Assembly (NCBI GenBank): GCA_001270045.2
Contig: DF970669.1
Location: 122,387 to 186,386, forward strand
Direction: 5' to 3'
Source: Bacteroidales bacterium 6E
GTDB taxonomy: Bacteria; Bacteroidota; Bacteroidia; Bacteroidales; Prolixibacteraceae
Length of the DNA stretch: 64,000 bases
Shown: piece by piece, positions 44,497 through 52,650 of the stretch
Layout of the letters: the number at the start of each line of letters is the position of its first letter
Numbering within the stretch: position 1 is the stretch's first letter
The notes under the pieces: model-generated
What the model saw: the letters and a program-made list of their open reading frames with translations, nothing else
The model's database searches: none
What the model was told of the DNA's origin: nothing
Made by a program: the position numbers and the translations under genes

Positions 44497-46674
44497 TTAC
44501 CAGCCTAACCTGACCTTTACCCCGTCGGGATGGTTCGGGAAACGAAGGAAGCAGGTATGGCTTCCTTCGTCCCAGGTGGAGGTAGCCTCCACAACATTTC
44601 CTTTGGCATCGGTCACTTCGGTGGATGTTACCTGCGAGGGTAACAAAACCCGCATTACATTAATGGTCTCAACCGGACTCTTTACGACAAACGAATACGA
44701 TTTTCCCTTTCGTACTTCATCGTACACTCTTGATGCCGAAGCCAGCACCTGAGGTTTGTCCGGATTCTTCACCGACCGGAGGTTATAAAGGAAGGCCTGG
44801 GTGCCCGGATTTACCTTCTTAACATCAAGCACCGGAATTTCGGGATCAAACAGGTCAATGTATTTCCCTTTCAACACATAGGGTGTGGCATCAGGATTCT
44901 CGTCCATTACAGAAACAATCTCATAAGGGCCTCTGGTCAGCGCCAGTGTATTCTTCAGGACCAACGTTCTACCCGGCTGGCTTTCATAAAGGTCTTTTAC
45001 CAATTCAATAAACTCAGCGTCACCGCTTTCATTCATGATGAATTCCTTAGGGTCGTTGCGAAGGATCACTACTTTTCCCTTGCCATAGGTGTACTCACCT
45101 TCGGCAAAAGGAGCTTTGATGCCCATACCCCCAAGAAGGTGTTCTGATGGGGCGTTAAAACTGTTTCCTCTGGTGTTCCACCACTCCATGACGCGCTGGA
45201 AGGGATCCTCGTCTCGGCCGCAATAGACCAATTTGCCGCCCCTCTTCACCCATTCGGCCAGGTACTGGTGTCCGGAGGCATCGGCAGGCTTCATATTGGA
45301 GTACGACATGATCAAGACATCTATGTCCTTTAGGGTTTCCTTGAAACCGAGGTTCTCGAGATGTACCGTCTTCACCGGCACACCCCTCTTCAGGAGAGGC
45401 AATGCCTGTCCGTAGAAATTCGACAGCTGCGGATCCTCATAACCTGCATGGATCGGGAAACCCTGAAACATCAGAGAGTTTGCCATCAGTACCCCGATAC
45501 CATCAGAGCCGCTCACCTTGTTATCCGACAAAGGCATATGGTTCAGTGTGTTGATCATCACCTGCATCTGGGTCGAATAGTGACTGGGGATCCTCTCCCT
45601 CTTATCGCTGTTGGCACTGGTCCGGTATAAGCCCTCATATATTCGTTCGGGCCAGGGCATCACTTCATAATTGGCAATGCCCGGATAGAGCAGTTGTGCG
45701 GTGAATGTCGCCTCATAGTTTTTCTTGTAGTCGATCCAGTCGCGTGCCCTGTCCTCAATCGGGTCGGTCAGGAAAAACATCTTCCGCCCGGTGGGGGCCG
45801 TCATCGACTCCATGGAGCCATATTCCAGAAAAGCGGTCTCGAACACCCGTTCCTTCATCGTTCCGTTAAAATAGTTGGGTTCACGTGACGTACCGGTCCA
45901 CACCTGGGCGATGTATCCATCGATGACCGGCAGGGAGGCCAGACTGGCTTCCGGACTGACGATTCTCCACTGCGAGTAGTTGATCAGCGAATGGGTGGGA
46001 ACGTAGCATTTGACATCGAGCCCCTTGCTGCGGCCATATTCCTTGGCATAGGTAAAAACGTCGTTCAGCGCATTGTAATAAAGCTGGTATTTCAATTTGT
46101 TGGAGAGATATGTATTCTCGGGTGATTCGTGCTGGGGGCGCCATTCAAAGCCATAATATTTCAGCCATTCCCGCTTGAAAGCTTCGCTGTATCCGGCCCT
46201 GGACCAAAACTCGGGCTCTTCCATGAAGATGGAGGTGATGCCGGCATCGATGACCCGTTTCACGTGTTTTTCTTTCAGGTAAGTGAGGAAATTTTCGGAA
46301 GGTACGATATAAGGAACCATGTGGCCATGCCAGATGGTATCGCCGTTCTGCTGCACCTGTCCTTCGTCGAGATGCCACTTGCCGTCATACTCGCCGGTGA
46401 AGTAGTCCTGATACTCACCCCATGCGATGCCGGTCATGAAATGGGCGACATATCCACGGTCGCGCCACGACTTCACCCGGCCTTCAAACGGGATCCGATG
46501 TGAGCGGTCGGAAGGGTTTCCCCCCACCCCGTAAACCATCACGGCATCAGTACGCACATCGATGGTTGGCCGCCATTCACGACTCGTCTGGAAAGTAGTC
46601 TTTATCTTGTCGTCGTTTTGGCCATTAACCTGGAATGCAAGAATAAGAAAGCTGATAAATAATACTTTTCTCAT
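44497..46674 (-). CDS. Secreted glycosidase-like protein (TIM barrel plus GATase-like domain), family not recognised
   Basis: The start is placed at ATG 46674, giving the signal peptide MRKVLFISFLILAFQVNGQ. The first 350 residues read as a TIM barrel with candidate acid residues in SIFMEEPEFWSRAGY and several WPERIYEG-type loops. Residues about 420-560 (GIGVLMANSLMFQG, VLIMSYSNMKPADASGHQYLAEWVKRGGKLVYCG) resemble the class I GATase-like beta-galactosidase trimerisation domain of GH42-type enzymes, followed by a beta domain. A glycosidase role is inferred from this architecture. It starts 1 bp after the stop of the FAD oxidoreductase gene. Confidence 0.65.
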   Translation of the reverse strand: MRKVLFISFLILAFQVNGQNDDKIKTTFQTSREWRPTIDVRTDAVMVYGVGGNPSDRSHRIPFEGRVKSWRDRGYVAHFMTGIAWGEYQDYFTGEYDGKWHLDEGQVQQNGDTIWHGHMVPYIVPSENFLTYLKEKHVKRVIDAGITSIFMEEPEFWSRAGYSEAFKREWLKYYGFEWRPQHESPENTYLSNKLKYQLYYNALNDVFTYAKEYGRSKGLDVKCYVPTHSLINYSQWRIVSPEASLASLPVIDGYIAQVWTGTSREPNYFNGTMKERVFETAFLEYGSMESMTAPTGRKMFFLTDPIEDRARDWIDYKKNYEATFTAQLLYPGIANYEVMPWPERIYEGLYRTSANSDKRERIPSHYSTQMQVMINTLNHMPLSDNKVSGSDGIGVLMANSLMFQGFPIHAGYEDPQLSNFYGQALPLLKRGVPVKTVHLENLGFKETLKDIDVLIMSYSNMKPADASGHQYLAEWVKRGGKLVYCGRDEDPFQRVMEWWNTRGNSFNAPSEHLLGGMGIKAPFAEGEYTYGKGKVVILRNDPKEFIMNESGDAEFIELVKDLYESQPGRTLVLKNTLALTRGPYEIVSVMDENPDATPYVLKGKYIDLFDPEIPVLDVKKVNPGTQAFLYNLRSVKNPDKPQVLASASRVYDEVRKGKSYSFVVKSPVETINVMRVLLPSQVTSTEVTDAKGNVVEATSTWDEGSHTCFLRFPNHPDGVKVRLGW

Positions 46675-46675
46675 A

Positions 46676-48040
46676 TTATACACCCTGGTTTTTCCTGATC
46701 TTGGCAGCAATGATTTCGGCAGCCTTGATCAATGGATAGGCTGCGGGTGAGGCAGTCAGGCAAGGATGGGTACCGATCTGGGATGCCAGCAGCGAGTTGA
46801 CAGTCATGCGGTTCTGGATGGCCAGGCCGATTACGTTGGTGAGTTCACCGGCACTGAGTCCGCCGATCACTTCGCCCCCGATAATCACGCCCGAGTACTT
46901 GGCGGCAATCAGCTTCACCATCTGCCTGCTTGCGTCGGGTAGCTTCCCGGGATGCCTGTCGATCCCTTCAAAGAGTCCCGACAATACCGCGATGTTTTCC
47001 TCACCTGCCCTGGCTTCAGTTATTCCGGCGGTACCGAAACCGATATTGCCGATAGCCGTGCTGTAAATTGCAATGGTACCGCTGAAAGTCTTCACCACAT
47101 GCACATTGAAAAGGTTCATTCCGGCTATCCTGCCCTCGGCACACGCAGTGGAAGCCAGCATGGTCTGCACCCTGCGCCGGGTAATGAAATCACGTTTTTG
47201 GGCACAGTCCCCTGCCGCAAAAACATCAGGCGTGGGCGTACGCATATATTCATCAACCACGATAAAACCGTTGTCATCGACCATGATTCCCGCTGTTTTG
47301 GCCAGTTCGCTGTTAGGCTGGTACCCCATGGTCAGGATGACTGCGTCGGCAGGAAGTTCCTCTCCGCTTTCAAGCAATACAGACGAAACCTTCATGGTTC
47401 CCTTGATTTCGCTGATACCGTTTCCGGTGATCACTTTCACGCCCCGTGATAACAGCAGGTCCTGAATCGGGGTCGACAACTCCTCATCAAATGCAAGGCT
47501 CAGTATATTCGGCAGCTTCTCGACCAGGGTCACCTCATGGCCCTTTTTGACAAATTCGTCCGAGAACTCGACTCCGATAAAACCGGCACCGATCACAACA
47601 ACCCGTTTGCAGTCCCTCAATTTGGAGACCATCTCGTCGAGATATATTTTGTCTTTCGGGATCACGAAAACGTTAGGAAGATCAGCCCCCTTCATCCAAC
47701 GGGGCCTGACGGGATTCGAGCCGGTAGCGATCACCAGCTTGTCGTATTGATACACATCCCCCTGTGCAGTCTCCACAATCTTGTTTTCCTTGTCGATTTT
47801 CGATACGGTATCCACCACCGAGGTCACCCCGTTCTTCTCCATCATCTGGTCAACCGGCATAATGTTCTCCTCCGTGCTGTTCAGTGTCCCAAATATGTAA
47901 GGGATACCACAGGGGACCATCATCTCTTTGCGCTTTTTGATCAGCGTGAAACTCTTCTCGGGCCACACCGATTTGCCCGTCAGGGCTGCGACCATCCCGG
48001 CTGCACTGCCGCCAATTATCAAAACATCAGTAAATTTCAT
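46676..48040 (-). CDS. FAD-dependent pyridine nucleotide-disulfide oxidoreductase (NADH oxidase/CoA-disulfide reductase type)
   Basis: The start is placed at ATG 48040, immediately before the FAD Rossmann motif (VLIIGGSAAGMVAAL). The single redox cysteine is Cys44 in MVPCGIPYIFG, as in CoA-disulfide reductase, NADH oxidase and peroxidase. The NAD motif VVVIGAGFIGVEFSDEF and the FAD-contacting DVFAAGDCAQ follow, with a C-terminal dimerisation domain. Proteins of this group reduce oxygen, peroxide or CoA disulfides; which one is not decidable here. Tight spacing (1 bp) to the GH-like gene indicates one transcript. Confidence 0.9.
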   Translation of the reverse strand: MKFTDVLIIGGSAAGMVAALTGKSVWPEKSFTLIKKRKEMMVPCGIPYIFGTLNSTEENIMPVDQMMEKNGVTSVVDTVSKIDKENKIVETAQGDVYQYDKLVIATGSNPVRPRWMKGADLPNVFVIPKDKIYLDEMVSKLRDCKRVVVIGAGFIGVEFSDEFVKKGHEVTLVEKLPNILSLAFDEELSTPIQDLLLSRGVKVITGNGISEIKGTMKVSSVLLESGEELPADAVILTMGYQPNSELAKTAGIMVDDNGFIVVDEYMRTPTPDVFAAGDCAQKRDFITRRRVQTMLASTACAEGRIAGMNLFNVHVVKTFSGTIAIYSTAIGNIGFGTAGITEARAGEENIAVLSGLFEGIDRHPGKLPDASRQMVKLIAAKYSGVIIGGEVIGGLSAGELTNVIGLAIQNRMTVNSLLASQIGTHPCLTASPAAYPLIKAAEIIAAKIRKNQGV

Positions 48041-48062
48041 AGGATACAATTCTGGTTTATGT

Positions 48063-48182
48063 TTATGTTTTATTGATTTTCTTCCACATGGACCGGAGTT
48101 CCCTTGAGTTTTCACTTTCAGGGTCCCATTCCACCAGCGACTTTCGTTCGGTCATGGCCTTCACCACTCCCTCATCGAACAT
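48063..48182 (-). CDS. Possible small protein upstream of the FAD oxidoreductase
   Basis: From ATG 48182 the frame encodes 39 residues (MFDEGVVKAMTERKSLVEWD, then SMWKKINKT) with a soluble, charged composition that looks coding. The open frame extends further upstream to a less convincing start. It ends 22 bp before the oxidoreductase ATG. No family is recognised; it could be a genuine small gene or a conserved fragment. Confidence 0.35.
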   Translation of the reverse strand: MFDEGVVKAMTERKSLVEWDPESENSRELRSMWKKINKT

Positions 48183-48323
48183 CAACTTCCCCGCTAAGTT
48201 AATATTTTCATGATTACTGCTGATATGCAAACCCCACCAACCATCATGTGCATGCTGTAAAATAATGGAAAGGTTATTTTGTAACAAAACATCCTTAACT
48301 TCATCTAAAAGTAAAAACCAGGG

Positions 48324-48833
48324 ATGAGGGAGGCCTTATATAACCAGATAATTCAGGACCACTTTCAAAGGGTGTTTCGACTCTGCTACAGGCACTTCGG
48401 GAATGGTGACGATGCAGAGGATGCCACCCAGGAAGTGTTTCTCAAGGTTTGGCTGAACAGGGACAAATTCAGGGGGGAATCGAATATCGGGACCTGGATT
48501 TACCGCATCACCGTCAATGTCTGCCTGACATTTTTCAGAAACCGGCAAATAAAGGAAAAGGGCACTGAGTATCTCAGGCAATATTATTATCCCGATGGTG
48601 ACATTCTAGGATATTCAGAAGGAGAAAGCGGTTACGAGAAGATACAGTTCCTTGAAAAATTCCTTTGTGGTTGCCCTGCCATTGACCGAACCCTCATCAA
48701 CCTTTACCTTGAAAATATGGATTCACGACACATTGCCGAAATTACTGGACTTTCGGAAAGCAATACCAGAATAAGGATACATCGGATCAAAAAGAGATTA
48801 CTTAGCGAATGGGAGGTTTACCATGAAAAATGA
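48324..48833 (+). CDS. ECF-type RNA polymerase sigma-70 factor
   Basis: Sigma region 2 is seen in IIQDHFQRVFRLCYRHFGNGDDAEDATQEVFLKVW and WIYRITVNVCLTFFR. Region 4 is seen in NLYLENMDSRHIAEITGLSESNTRIRIHRIKKRL, an HTH. At 169 residues it is a minimal two-domain ECF factor. It overlaps the following membrane-protein gene by 11 bp, so that protein is its probable partner or anti-sigma factor. Confidence 0.94.
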   Translation: MREALYNQIIQDHFQRVFRLCYRHFGNGDDAEDATQEVFLKVWLNRDKFRGESNIGTWIYRITVNVCLTFFRNRQIKEKGTEYLRQYYYPDGDILGYSEGESGYEKIQFLEKFLCGCPAIDRTLINLYLENMDSRHIAEITGLSESNTRIRIHRIKKRLLSEWEVYHEK

Positions 48834-49407
48834 ATCAAATACATACCAGTCACAAGGGGCACAACAGCCACAACCGGAGATCCCTGAGGATGCTTACCAG
48901 CTCCTGACAGGCAGGATCAGGGAGGCTGAATCGGAACGGCGCAAAAAGCTGTTACTGACTATCATCTTCCTGATATTCCTAACCCTTCTGTATCTCTCGC
49001 TGGGAAGGTCACAATCTTCGGCAGGATTGAGACTGATCGCCGCAGGCTGTATGGCCGGCGCCATATTTTTATTTGTCAGGACACGCCCGTTGCGCGACCA
49101 TCACTACCTGATGCCAATTACGCAATTTTTAAAGGAAGCAGACAAAAGGCTGCAATACCTGCCATGGCAGGATCTCCTGATAGTGATTCCCATCCTTATC
49201 CTCTTGGGTATCGGGGGAGGGATGCATGCATCGTTGCGCCTCATGAAATATACCAACCATCTCAATGAAGTCGTGTTGGCCTGGAGCCTCATCTACCTCC
49301 TGGTGTGCATTTTCGGATATTATGCCGGCAAGAAGAACTGGAACCGGAAATATGGCCAGTTGCGCTCAGATATAACCCAATTTCTGATGCACATGAATGA
49401 GGAATAA
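48823..49407 (+). CDS. Four-helix membrane protein coupled to the ECF sigma factor
   Basis: The 194-residue protein has a cytoplasmic N-terminus of about 40 residues and four predicted transmembrane helices (LLLTIIFLIFLTLLYLSL; LIAAGCMAGAIFLFV; LLIVIPILILLGIGGG; LAWSLIYLLVCIFGYYAG). The 11-bp overlap with the sigma gene implies coupled translation. No zinc anti-sigma (ZAS) motif is present. An anti-sigma or sensor role is inferred from position only. Confidence 0.75.
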   Translation: MKNESNTYQSQGAQQPQPEIPEDAYQLLTGRIREAESERRKKLLLTIIFLIFLTLLYLSLGRSQSSAGLRLIAAGCMAGAIFLFVRTRPLRDHHYLMPITQFLKEADKRLQYLPWQDLLIVIPILILLGIGGGMHASLRLMKYTNHLNEVVLAWSLIYLLVCIFGYYAGKKNWNRKYGQLRSDITQFLMHMNEE

Positions 49408-49425
49408 CCATACAATAAGAAAAAT

Positions 49426-50496
49426 TTACGGAGCACTGATCAGGGCCAACAGGGCAAATGATGCCAGCCAATGCTCCCCTTCGTAGCCACCATCGACAAT
49501 GGCAGGCAAACTGAAGCGGATGTGTTCCTGAGCGATATTACGGAGATGGTCATACCCTGAAAGTGTGCCGGCAATCCCATTCAGGCAGCGTGCCCGCGAA
49601 AAGTTAAGTCCGTCGAGATGTACCAGCTTTCCGTCGGAACGGTCAGACACCCGGGCTACTTTCAATTTATAAGTTGACGATGCCAGTCCGGGGAGAAATC
49701 CCTCCAGCCATGCCCGGAACTCCACTGCAGGCAAGATCCTGCGCATCAGGTCAGCTTCCTCGAGGCAAGGAGAGAAAAAGTCGTACCCACCGGGTTCCCA
49801 ATTGATTGGGCATCCTTGATCATTAAGAAAGAAATCACGGGCCCTCGATTCAATCAGGGATTTCAGTTCGTCATGACCTGAAACCACGGCATAATCCCAG
49901 GCAAAGGCCAACCCGAACGCTGTATTGGGATGCTCCCCTACCCTTACCGGGTAATTCAGCCGGGGCAGGAAGTCGAGGTAAAGATTGACAATTGTTTGGG
50001 TGAGCGGTTCCATTGCAGATGACAGCCGTTTTCCCAGCGGATCGTCCCAGGTATCCAGCTCCTCCGCCAGCTTCAGCAACCATGCCCAACCGTAGGTTCG
50101 CTCCCACGACTTCTCATGGGGCCGTTTGAAATATTCCACTTCGATGGCCATGTTTTCGGGAGTGATATTTTGGGCAAGCTTCTCACGGATCAGGGCAGCA
50201 TTCTCCAGGTCAGGGTATATCTTCAGCAACCGCACCAGCATCCAGTGGCCATGCACCGAAGAGTGCCAGTCGAAGCACCCGTAAAATGCCGGGTGCAACT
50301 CCCGGGGACCAGCCAGTTCCGAACTGTCGGCCAGCGTCTGGTTCAGTTTGTTGGGATACTCCTTCTGCATGCATTTCAGCGGCAATGCCGCCAACCGTGT
50401 TGCCTCCTCCCGTGAAACAACAGCGTTGCCACCCTGCGACCACCCATTGCCAACAGATACTACAGTAAAAACAAACAGTATCAAGATCCGTTTCAT
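49426..50496 (-). CDS. DUF2891 family secreted protein
   Basis: The start is set at ATG 50496 (MKRILILFVFTVVSVGNGWSQ, a signal peptide); the longer frame upstream is unsupported. The family signature HPAFYGCFDWHSSVHGHWMLVRLL and the helical repeats WERTYGWAWLLKLAEELD and GEHPNTAFGLAFAWDYAV fit DUF2891, an all-alpha (alpha/alpha)-barrel-like protein. The biochemical role of the family is not established; the fold suggests a carbohydrate-active or epimerase-like protein. Convergent with the sigma operon. Confidence 0.88.
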   Translation of the reverse strand: MKRILILFVFTVVSVGNGWSQGGNAVVSREEATRLAALPLKCMQKEYPNKLNQTLADSSELAGPRELHPAFYGCFDWHSSVHGHWMLVRLLKIYPDLENAALIREKLAQNITPENMAIEVEYFKRPHEKSWERTYGWAWLLKLAEELDTWDDPLGKRLSSAMEPLTQTIVNLYLDFLPRLNYPVRVGEHPNTAFGLAFAWDYAVVSGHDELKSLIESRARDFFLNDQGCPINWEPGGYDFFSPCLEEADLMRRILPAVEFRAWLEGFLPGLASSTYKLKVARVSDRSDGKLVHLDGLNFSRARCLNGIAGTLSGYDHLRNIAQEHIRFSLPAIVDGGYEGEHWLASFALLALISAP

Positions 50497-50647
50497 AACC
50501 CCATTTTTCCCAAATGTAATAAGATTATGGGATGTTTGGCAGGGTTTTGGGCCGCAGGCCCAAAACCCTGCGCTTTGTTCAATATTAAATAAATTTAATT
50601 GCTTAAAAATACCTCTTGGTATTTTATCAGGCAATCTTCCAATCTCG

Positions 50648-50655
50648 TACCTTTG
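50648..50655 (+). promoter_or_regulatory. TAnnTTTG -7 box for the small membrane protein
   Basis: TACCTTTG lies 19 bp before the ATG at 50674, which supports that start over longer readings of the frame. No -33 match at standard spacing. Confidence 0.45.
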
Positions 50656-50673
50656 TACCGAAAGCAAGAAACA

Positions 50674-51174
50674 ATGGTATCGAAATTCCTGCAAGTGTTA
50701 ATCCTTGCATCTGTGAAATATTTTCTGACAATCCCTTACGCACTGGTAATCGGACTGCAATACGAAATGGCGGTGACAGCCATCGTGGCAGGAGGTATAT
50801 TGGGATTTTTCTTCTTTTATTATTTACTGAAACCCGTATCGGCCGGACTGAAACATCTCAGGCCTCTCGCCTGCCGTATCATGCCGCAGATTATCCGCGA
50901 CCGGTACTCTGGCTTTTGCAGCACATGGGTGACACCAAAGAAGAAAGCGCTGTTTTCAAGACGAAGCCGGACCATTGTACGTATCAAGCGAAAATACGGG
51001 ATGTGGGGCATCGTGATCACCACACCGGTATTGCTCTCAATCCCTGTAGGCGCTTTTCTGGCACGCCACTACTACAAGGGCGAGCGGAATATCGTGCTTT
51101 ACATGATGATGTCGATTCTGGGATGGGGGATCTTGTTCTCGGCAGCCTTACGCCTGTTCCCCGGCATATTCTGA
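50674..51174 (+). CDS. Small membrane protein, function unknown
   Basis: From ATG 50674 the protein is 166 residues with three or four hydrophobic segments (VLILASVKYFLTIPYALVIGL; MAVTAIVAGGILGFFFFYYLL; MWGIVITTPVLLSIPVGAFLA; IVLYMMMSILGWGILFSAAL), separated by a strongly basic loop rich in Arg and Lys (TPKKKALFSRRSRTIVRIKRK). No known transporter motif is recognised. Its 3' end overlaps the convergent NUDIX gene by 27 bp. Confidence 0.75.
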   Translation: MVSKFLQVLILASVKYFLTIPYALVIGLQYEMAVTAIVAGGILGFFFFYYLLKPVSAGLKHLRPLACRIMPQIIRDRYSGFCSTWVTPKKKALFSRRSRTIVRIKRKYGMWGIVITTPVLLSIPVGAFLARHYYKGERNIVLYMMMSILGWGILFSAALRLFPGIF

Positions 51175-51561
51175 CAACCTCCGCAGGTTTTCCCTGACTT
51201 TCAACACTTCGTAATCGGCCGGTAGCATCTCAAGGCTGGTCACTTCATTGAGTTCGATCCACCTGATTTCGGCATGTTCACGCAATTCAGGCTCACCCGA
51301 AACGATCCTGCAGAGGAAAGGCATCAAGGCAATTTCATGTCCGGGCGACCGGCTCACCACAGGTTCGAGAGGCGCATCCACCCTGACCGACAAGTTCAGT
51401 TCCTCCCTGATTTCCCGGACTAGTGCCTGTTGTGGCGACTCACCCGGCTGGATCTTACCACCAGGGAACTCCCATTTCCAGGGTCGGTTCGAATTTTCGC
51501 CATGTCGTGCCACCAGAAGTTTTCCGTGGCGAAAGATCATGGCACATACCACATGTTTCAT
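51148..51561 (-). CDS. NUDIX hydrolase, MutT/8-oxo-dGTPase-like
   Basis: From ATG 51561 the protein is 137 residues with a complete Nudix box (residues 34-56, GGKIQPGESPQQALVREIRE then ELNL). The N-terminal HVVCAMIFRHGKLLVARHGE and WKWEFPGGK are typical of MutT-type 8-oxo-dGTP diphosphatases, which cleanse oxidised nucleotides. Substrate assignment is by resemblance. The start is chosen because upstream residues lack family similarity. Confidence 0.92.
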   Translation of the reverse strand: MKHVVCAMIFRHGKLLVARHGENSNRPWKWEFPGGKIQPGESPQQALVREIREELNLSVRVDAPLEPVVSRSPGHEIALMPFLCRIVSGEPELREHAEIRWIELNEVTSLEMLPADYEVLKVRENLRRLSEYAGEQA

Positions 51562-51606
51562 TCGATAAAAATACAAAAGCACAGGAAAATGAATGCAACC
51601 ATCATC

Positions 51607-51614
51607 TATCTTTG
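51607..51614 (+). promoter_or_regulatory. TAnnTTTG -7 box abutting the start codon of the helical-repeat gene
   Basis: TATCTTTG ends 6 bp before the ATG at 51621. With the usual 6-7 bp to the start point, the mRNA would begin at or next to the ATG, that is, leaderless. Confidence 0.45.
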
Positions 51615-51620
51615 TGGGTG

Positions 51621-52166
51621 ATGACCAGGGAACAACTATCCGGAATCCTCGAAAGGTGGGATACACTGACGCTGCTCAGGCACGAGTCCGTAGAAAATCC
51701 CATCCATCTGCCCGACATCATGGAGATTGCCCTTTACGGCAAGGACCAGATTGCATGGCGGGCGGCATGGCTTTGCGAGAAGATCCACGACCACCATCCC
51801 GGCATCCTGCAACCCTATATCGATGCGGTCACCAAATCGCTTCCCCGCCTGAAGCACAAAGGGCTTAGACGTCAGTTTCTGAAGATCGTCACCCTTTACC
51901 CAATTGCGGAAACCGACCGGGGCATACTCACTGACTACTGTTTGGAAAGGATTGAAGACACATCAGACCCGCCGGCGGTTAAGGCCCATGCCATGCAGAT
52001 CCTGTACAACATTTCAGAGGAAGAGCCCGACATGAAAGAAGAACTCCTGCAAGTGTTGGAATGGACACTCGAAACCGCCGAAACGGCCGGTATCAGGGCC
52101 CGGGCACGTAATCTGGCAACCAGGCTAAGGAAGGATATCCGGAGCAGAAACAGGGTACAACATTAA
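51621..52166 (+). CDS. Alpha-helical (HEAT-like) repeat protein, function unknown
   Basis: The start is at ATG 51621 (MTREQLSGILERWDTL). The 181 residues are almost entirely helical, with repeats such as IAWRAAWLCEKIHDHHPGIL, then LRRQFLKIVTLYPIA, and VKAHAMQILYNISEEEPDMKEELL, recalling HEAT or armadillo-type solenoids or the DNA-alkylation-repair fold. No catalytic motif is visible. It probably mediates protein or nucleic-acid contacts in the cytoplasm. A -7 box immediately before the start suggests leaderless transcription. Confidence 0.8.
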   Translation: MTREQLSGILERWDTLTLLRHESVENPIHLPDIMEIALYGKDQIAWRAAWLCEKIHDHHPGILQPYIDAVTKSLPRLKHKGLRRQFLKIVTLYPIAETDRGILTDYCLERIEDTSDPPAVKAHAMQILYNISEEEPDMKEELLQVLEWTLETAETAGIRARARNLATRLRKDIRSRNRVQH

Positions 52167-52215
52167 AACAGGCCATATTTTTCAGGTGTAACCATTCCCG
52201 TAAAAAATATTTTAC

Positions 52216-52223
52216 TATTTTTG
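52216..52223 (+). promoter_or_regulatory. -7 box for tRNA-Gln(UUG)
   Basis: TATTTTTG, 31 bp upstream of the tRNA 5' end, matches TAnnTTTG. A -33 element is not convincing. Confidence 0.5.
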
Positions 52224-52254
52224 CGCCGTCTTTCAGAAAAAAGACATGAATGAT

Positions 52255-52327
52255 TGACCTGTGGTGTAATTGGCAACACGTCTGATTTTGGTTCAGAAGA
52301 GTCCAGGTTCGAGCCCTGGCAGGTCAA
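52255..52327 (+). tRNA. tRNA-Gln (anticodon UUG)
   Basis: A 73-nt cloverleaf with acceptor TGACCTG/CAGGTCA and discriminator A; the anticodon loop TTTTGGT gives UUG. The D arm GTGTAATTGGCAACAC is typical of bacterial tRNA-Gln. Its last 16 nt plus following bases are duplicated at 52385. Confidence 0.95.
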
Positions 52328-52358
52328 CTTTTGTTGAACTGATTGGGCGAGAAGTTTA

Positions 52359-52404
52359 TCCCGGTGAGCGAAGCGATATCGGGAAGCCCTGGCAGGTCAA
52401 CTTT
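52359..52404 (+). repeat. Hairpin plus duplicated 3' end of tRNA-Gln(UUG)
   Basis: A hairpin beginning TCCCG and ending CGGGA (52359-52384) is directly followed by a 20-bp exact copy (52385-52404) of tRNA-Gln positions 52312-52331, then near-identical flank (agttgaa versus tgttgaa). The break falls in the T loop, as in the tRNA-Phe scar at 44201-44261. Here no GIY-YIG gene remains. Confidence 0.8.
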
Positions 52405-52452
52405 AGTTGAAATAAAAAATCATTTTTTTATCGTTCTGAACTTGAAGATTTA

Positions 52453-52460
52453 TACATTTG
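52453..52460 (+). promoter_or_regulatory. -7 box for tRNA-Gln(CUG)
   Basis: TACATTTG matches TAnnTTTG and lies 56 bp upstream of the tRNA 5' end. It is followed by gcgccc, like the box upstream of tRNA-Gln(UUG), which is followed by cgcc. Confidence 0.5.
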
Positions 52461-52516
52461 CGCCCGGTTTTCGCCCCGGCGACCTGTCGCAAAGGTTATA
52501 AACCGACAAAATATTC

Positions 52517-52589
52517 TGTCCTGTGGTGTAATTGGTAACACGTCTGACTCTGGATCAGAAGAGTTCAGGTTCGAGCCCTGACAGGACAA
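52517..52589 (+). tRNA. tRNA-Gln (anticodon CUG)
   Basis: A 73-nt cloverleaf with acceptor TGTCCTG/CAGGACA and discriminator A; the anticodon loop CTCTGGA gives CUG. Most of the body is shared with the upstream tRNA-Gln(UUG). It marks the boundary between the ordinary chromosome and the AT-rich accessory region. Confidence 0.96.
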
Positions 52590-52596
52590 CAAGATT

Positions 52597-52650
52597 ATCA
52601 ACCACTTACGATTTATTTCGTAGGTGGTTTTTTTGTTTCTGCCAGGTTGT
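52597..52650 (+). repeat. tRNA-Gln terminator, left copy of a direct repeat (att-like)
   Basis: AACCACTTACGA and TCGTAGGTGGTT form a 12-bp stem (one wobble) followed by seven T, terminating tRNA-Gln(CUG). The hairpin and trailing sequence up to CCAGGTTG are repeated at 55443-55495. Just after the T tract is an 11-bp tandem repeat (GCCAGGTTGTT then GCCAGGTTGGG), which recalls integrase arm-type sites. Confidence 0.75.

Noticed and set aside
47537-48076. Plus-strand frame of 179 codons opposite the FAD oxidoreductase
   Set aside because: Shadow of a gene with clear FAD and NAD motifs.
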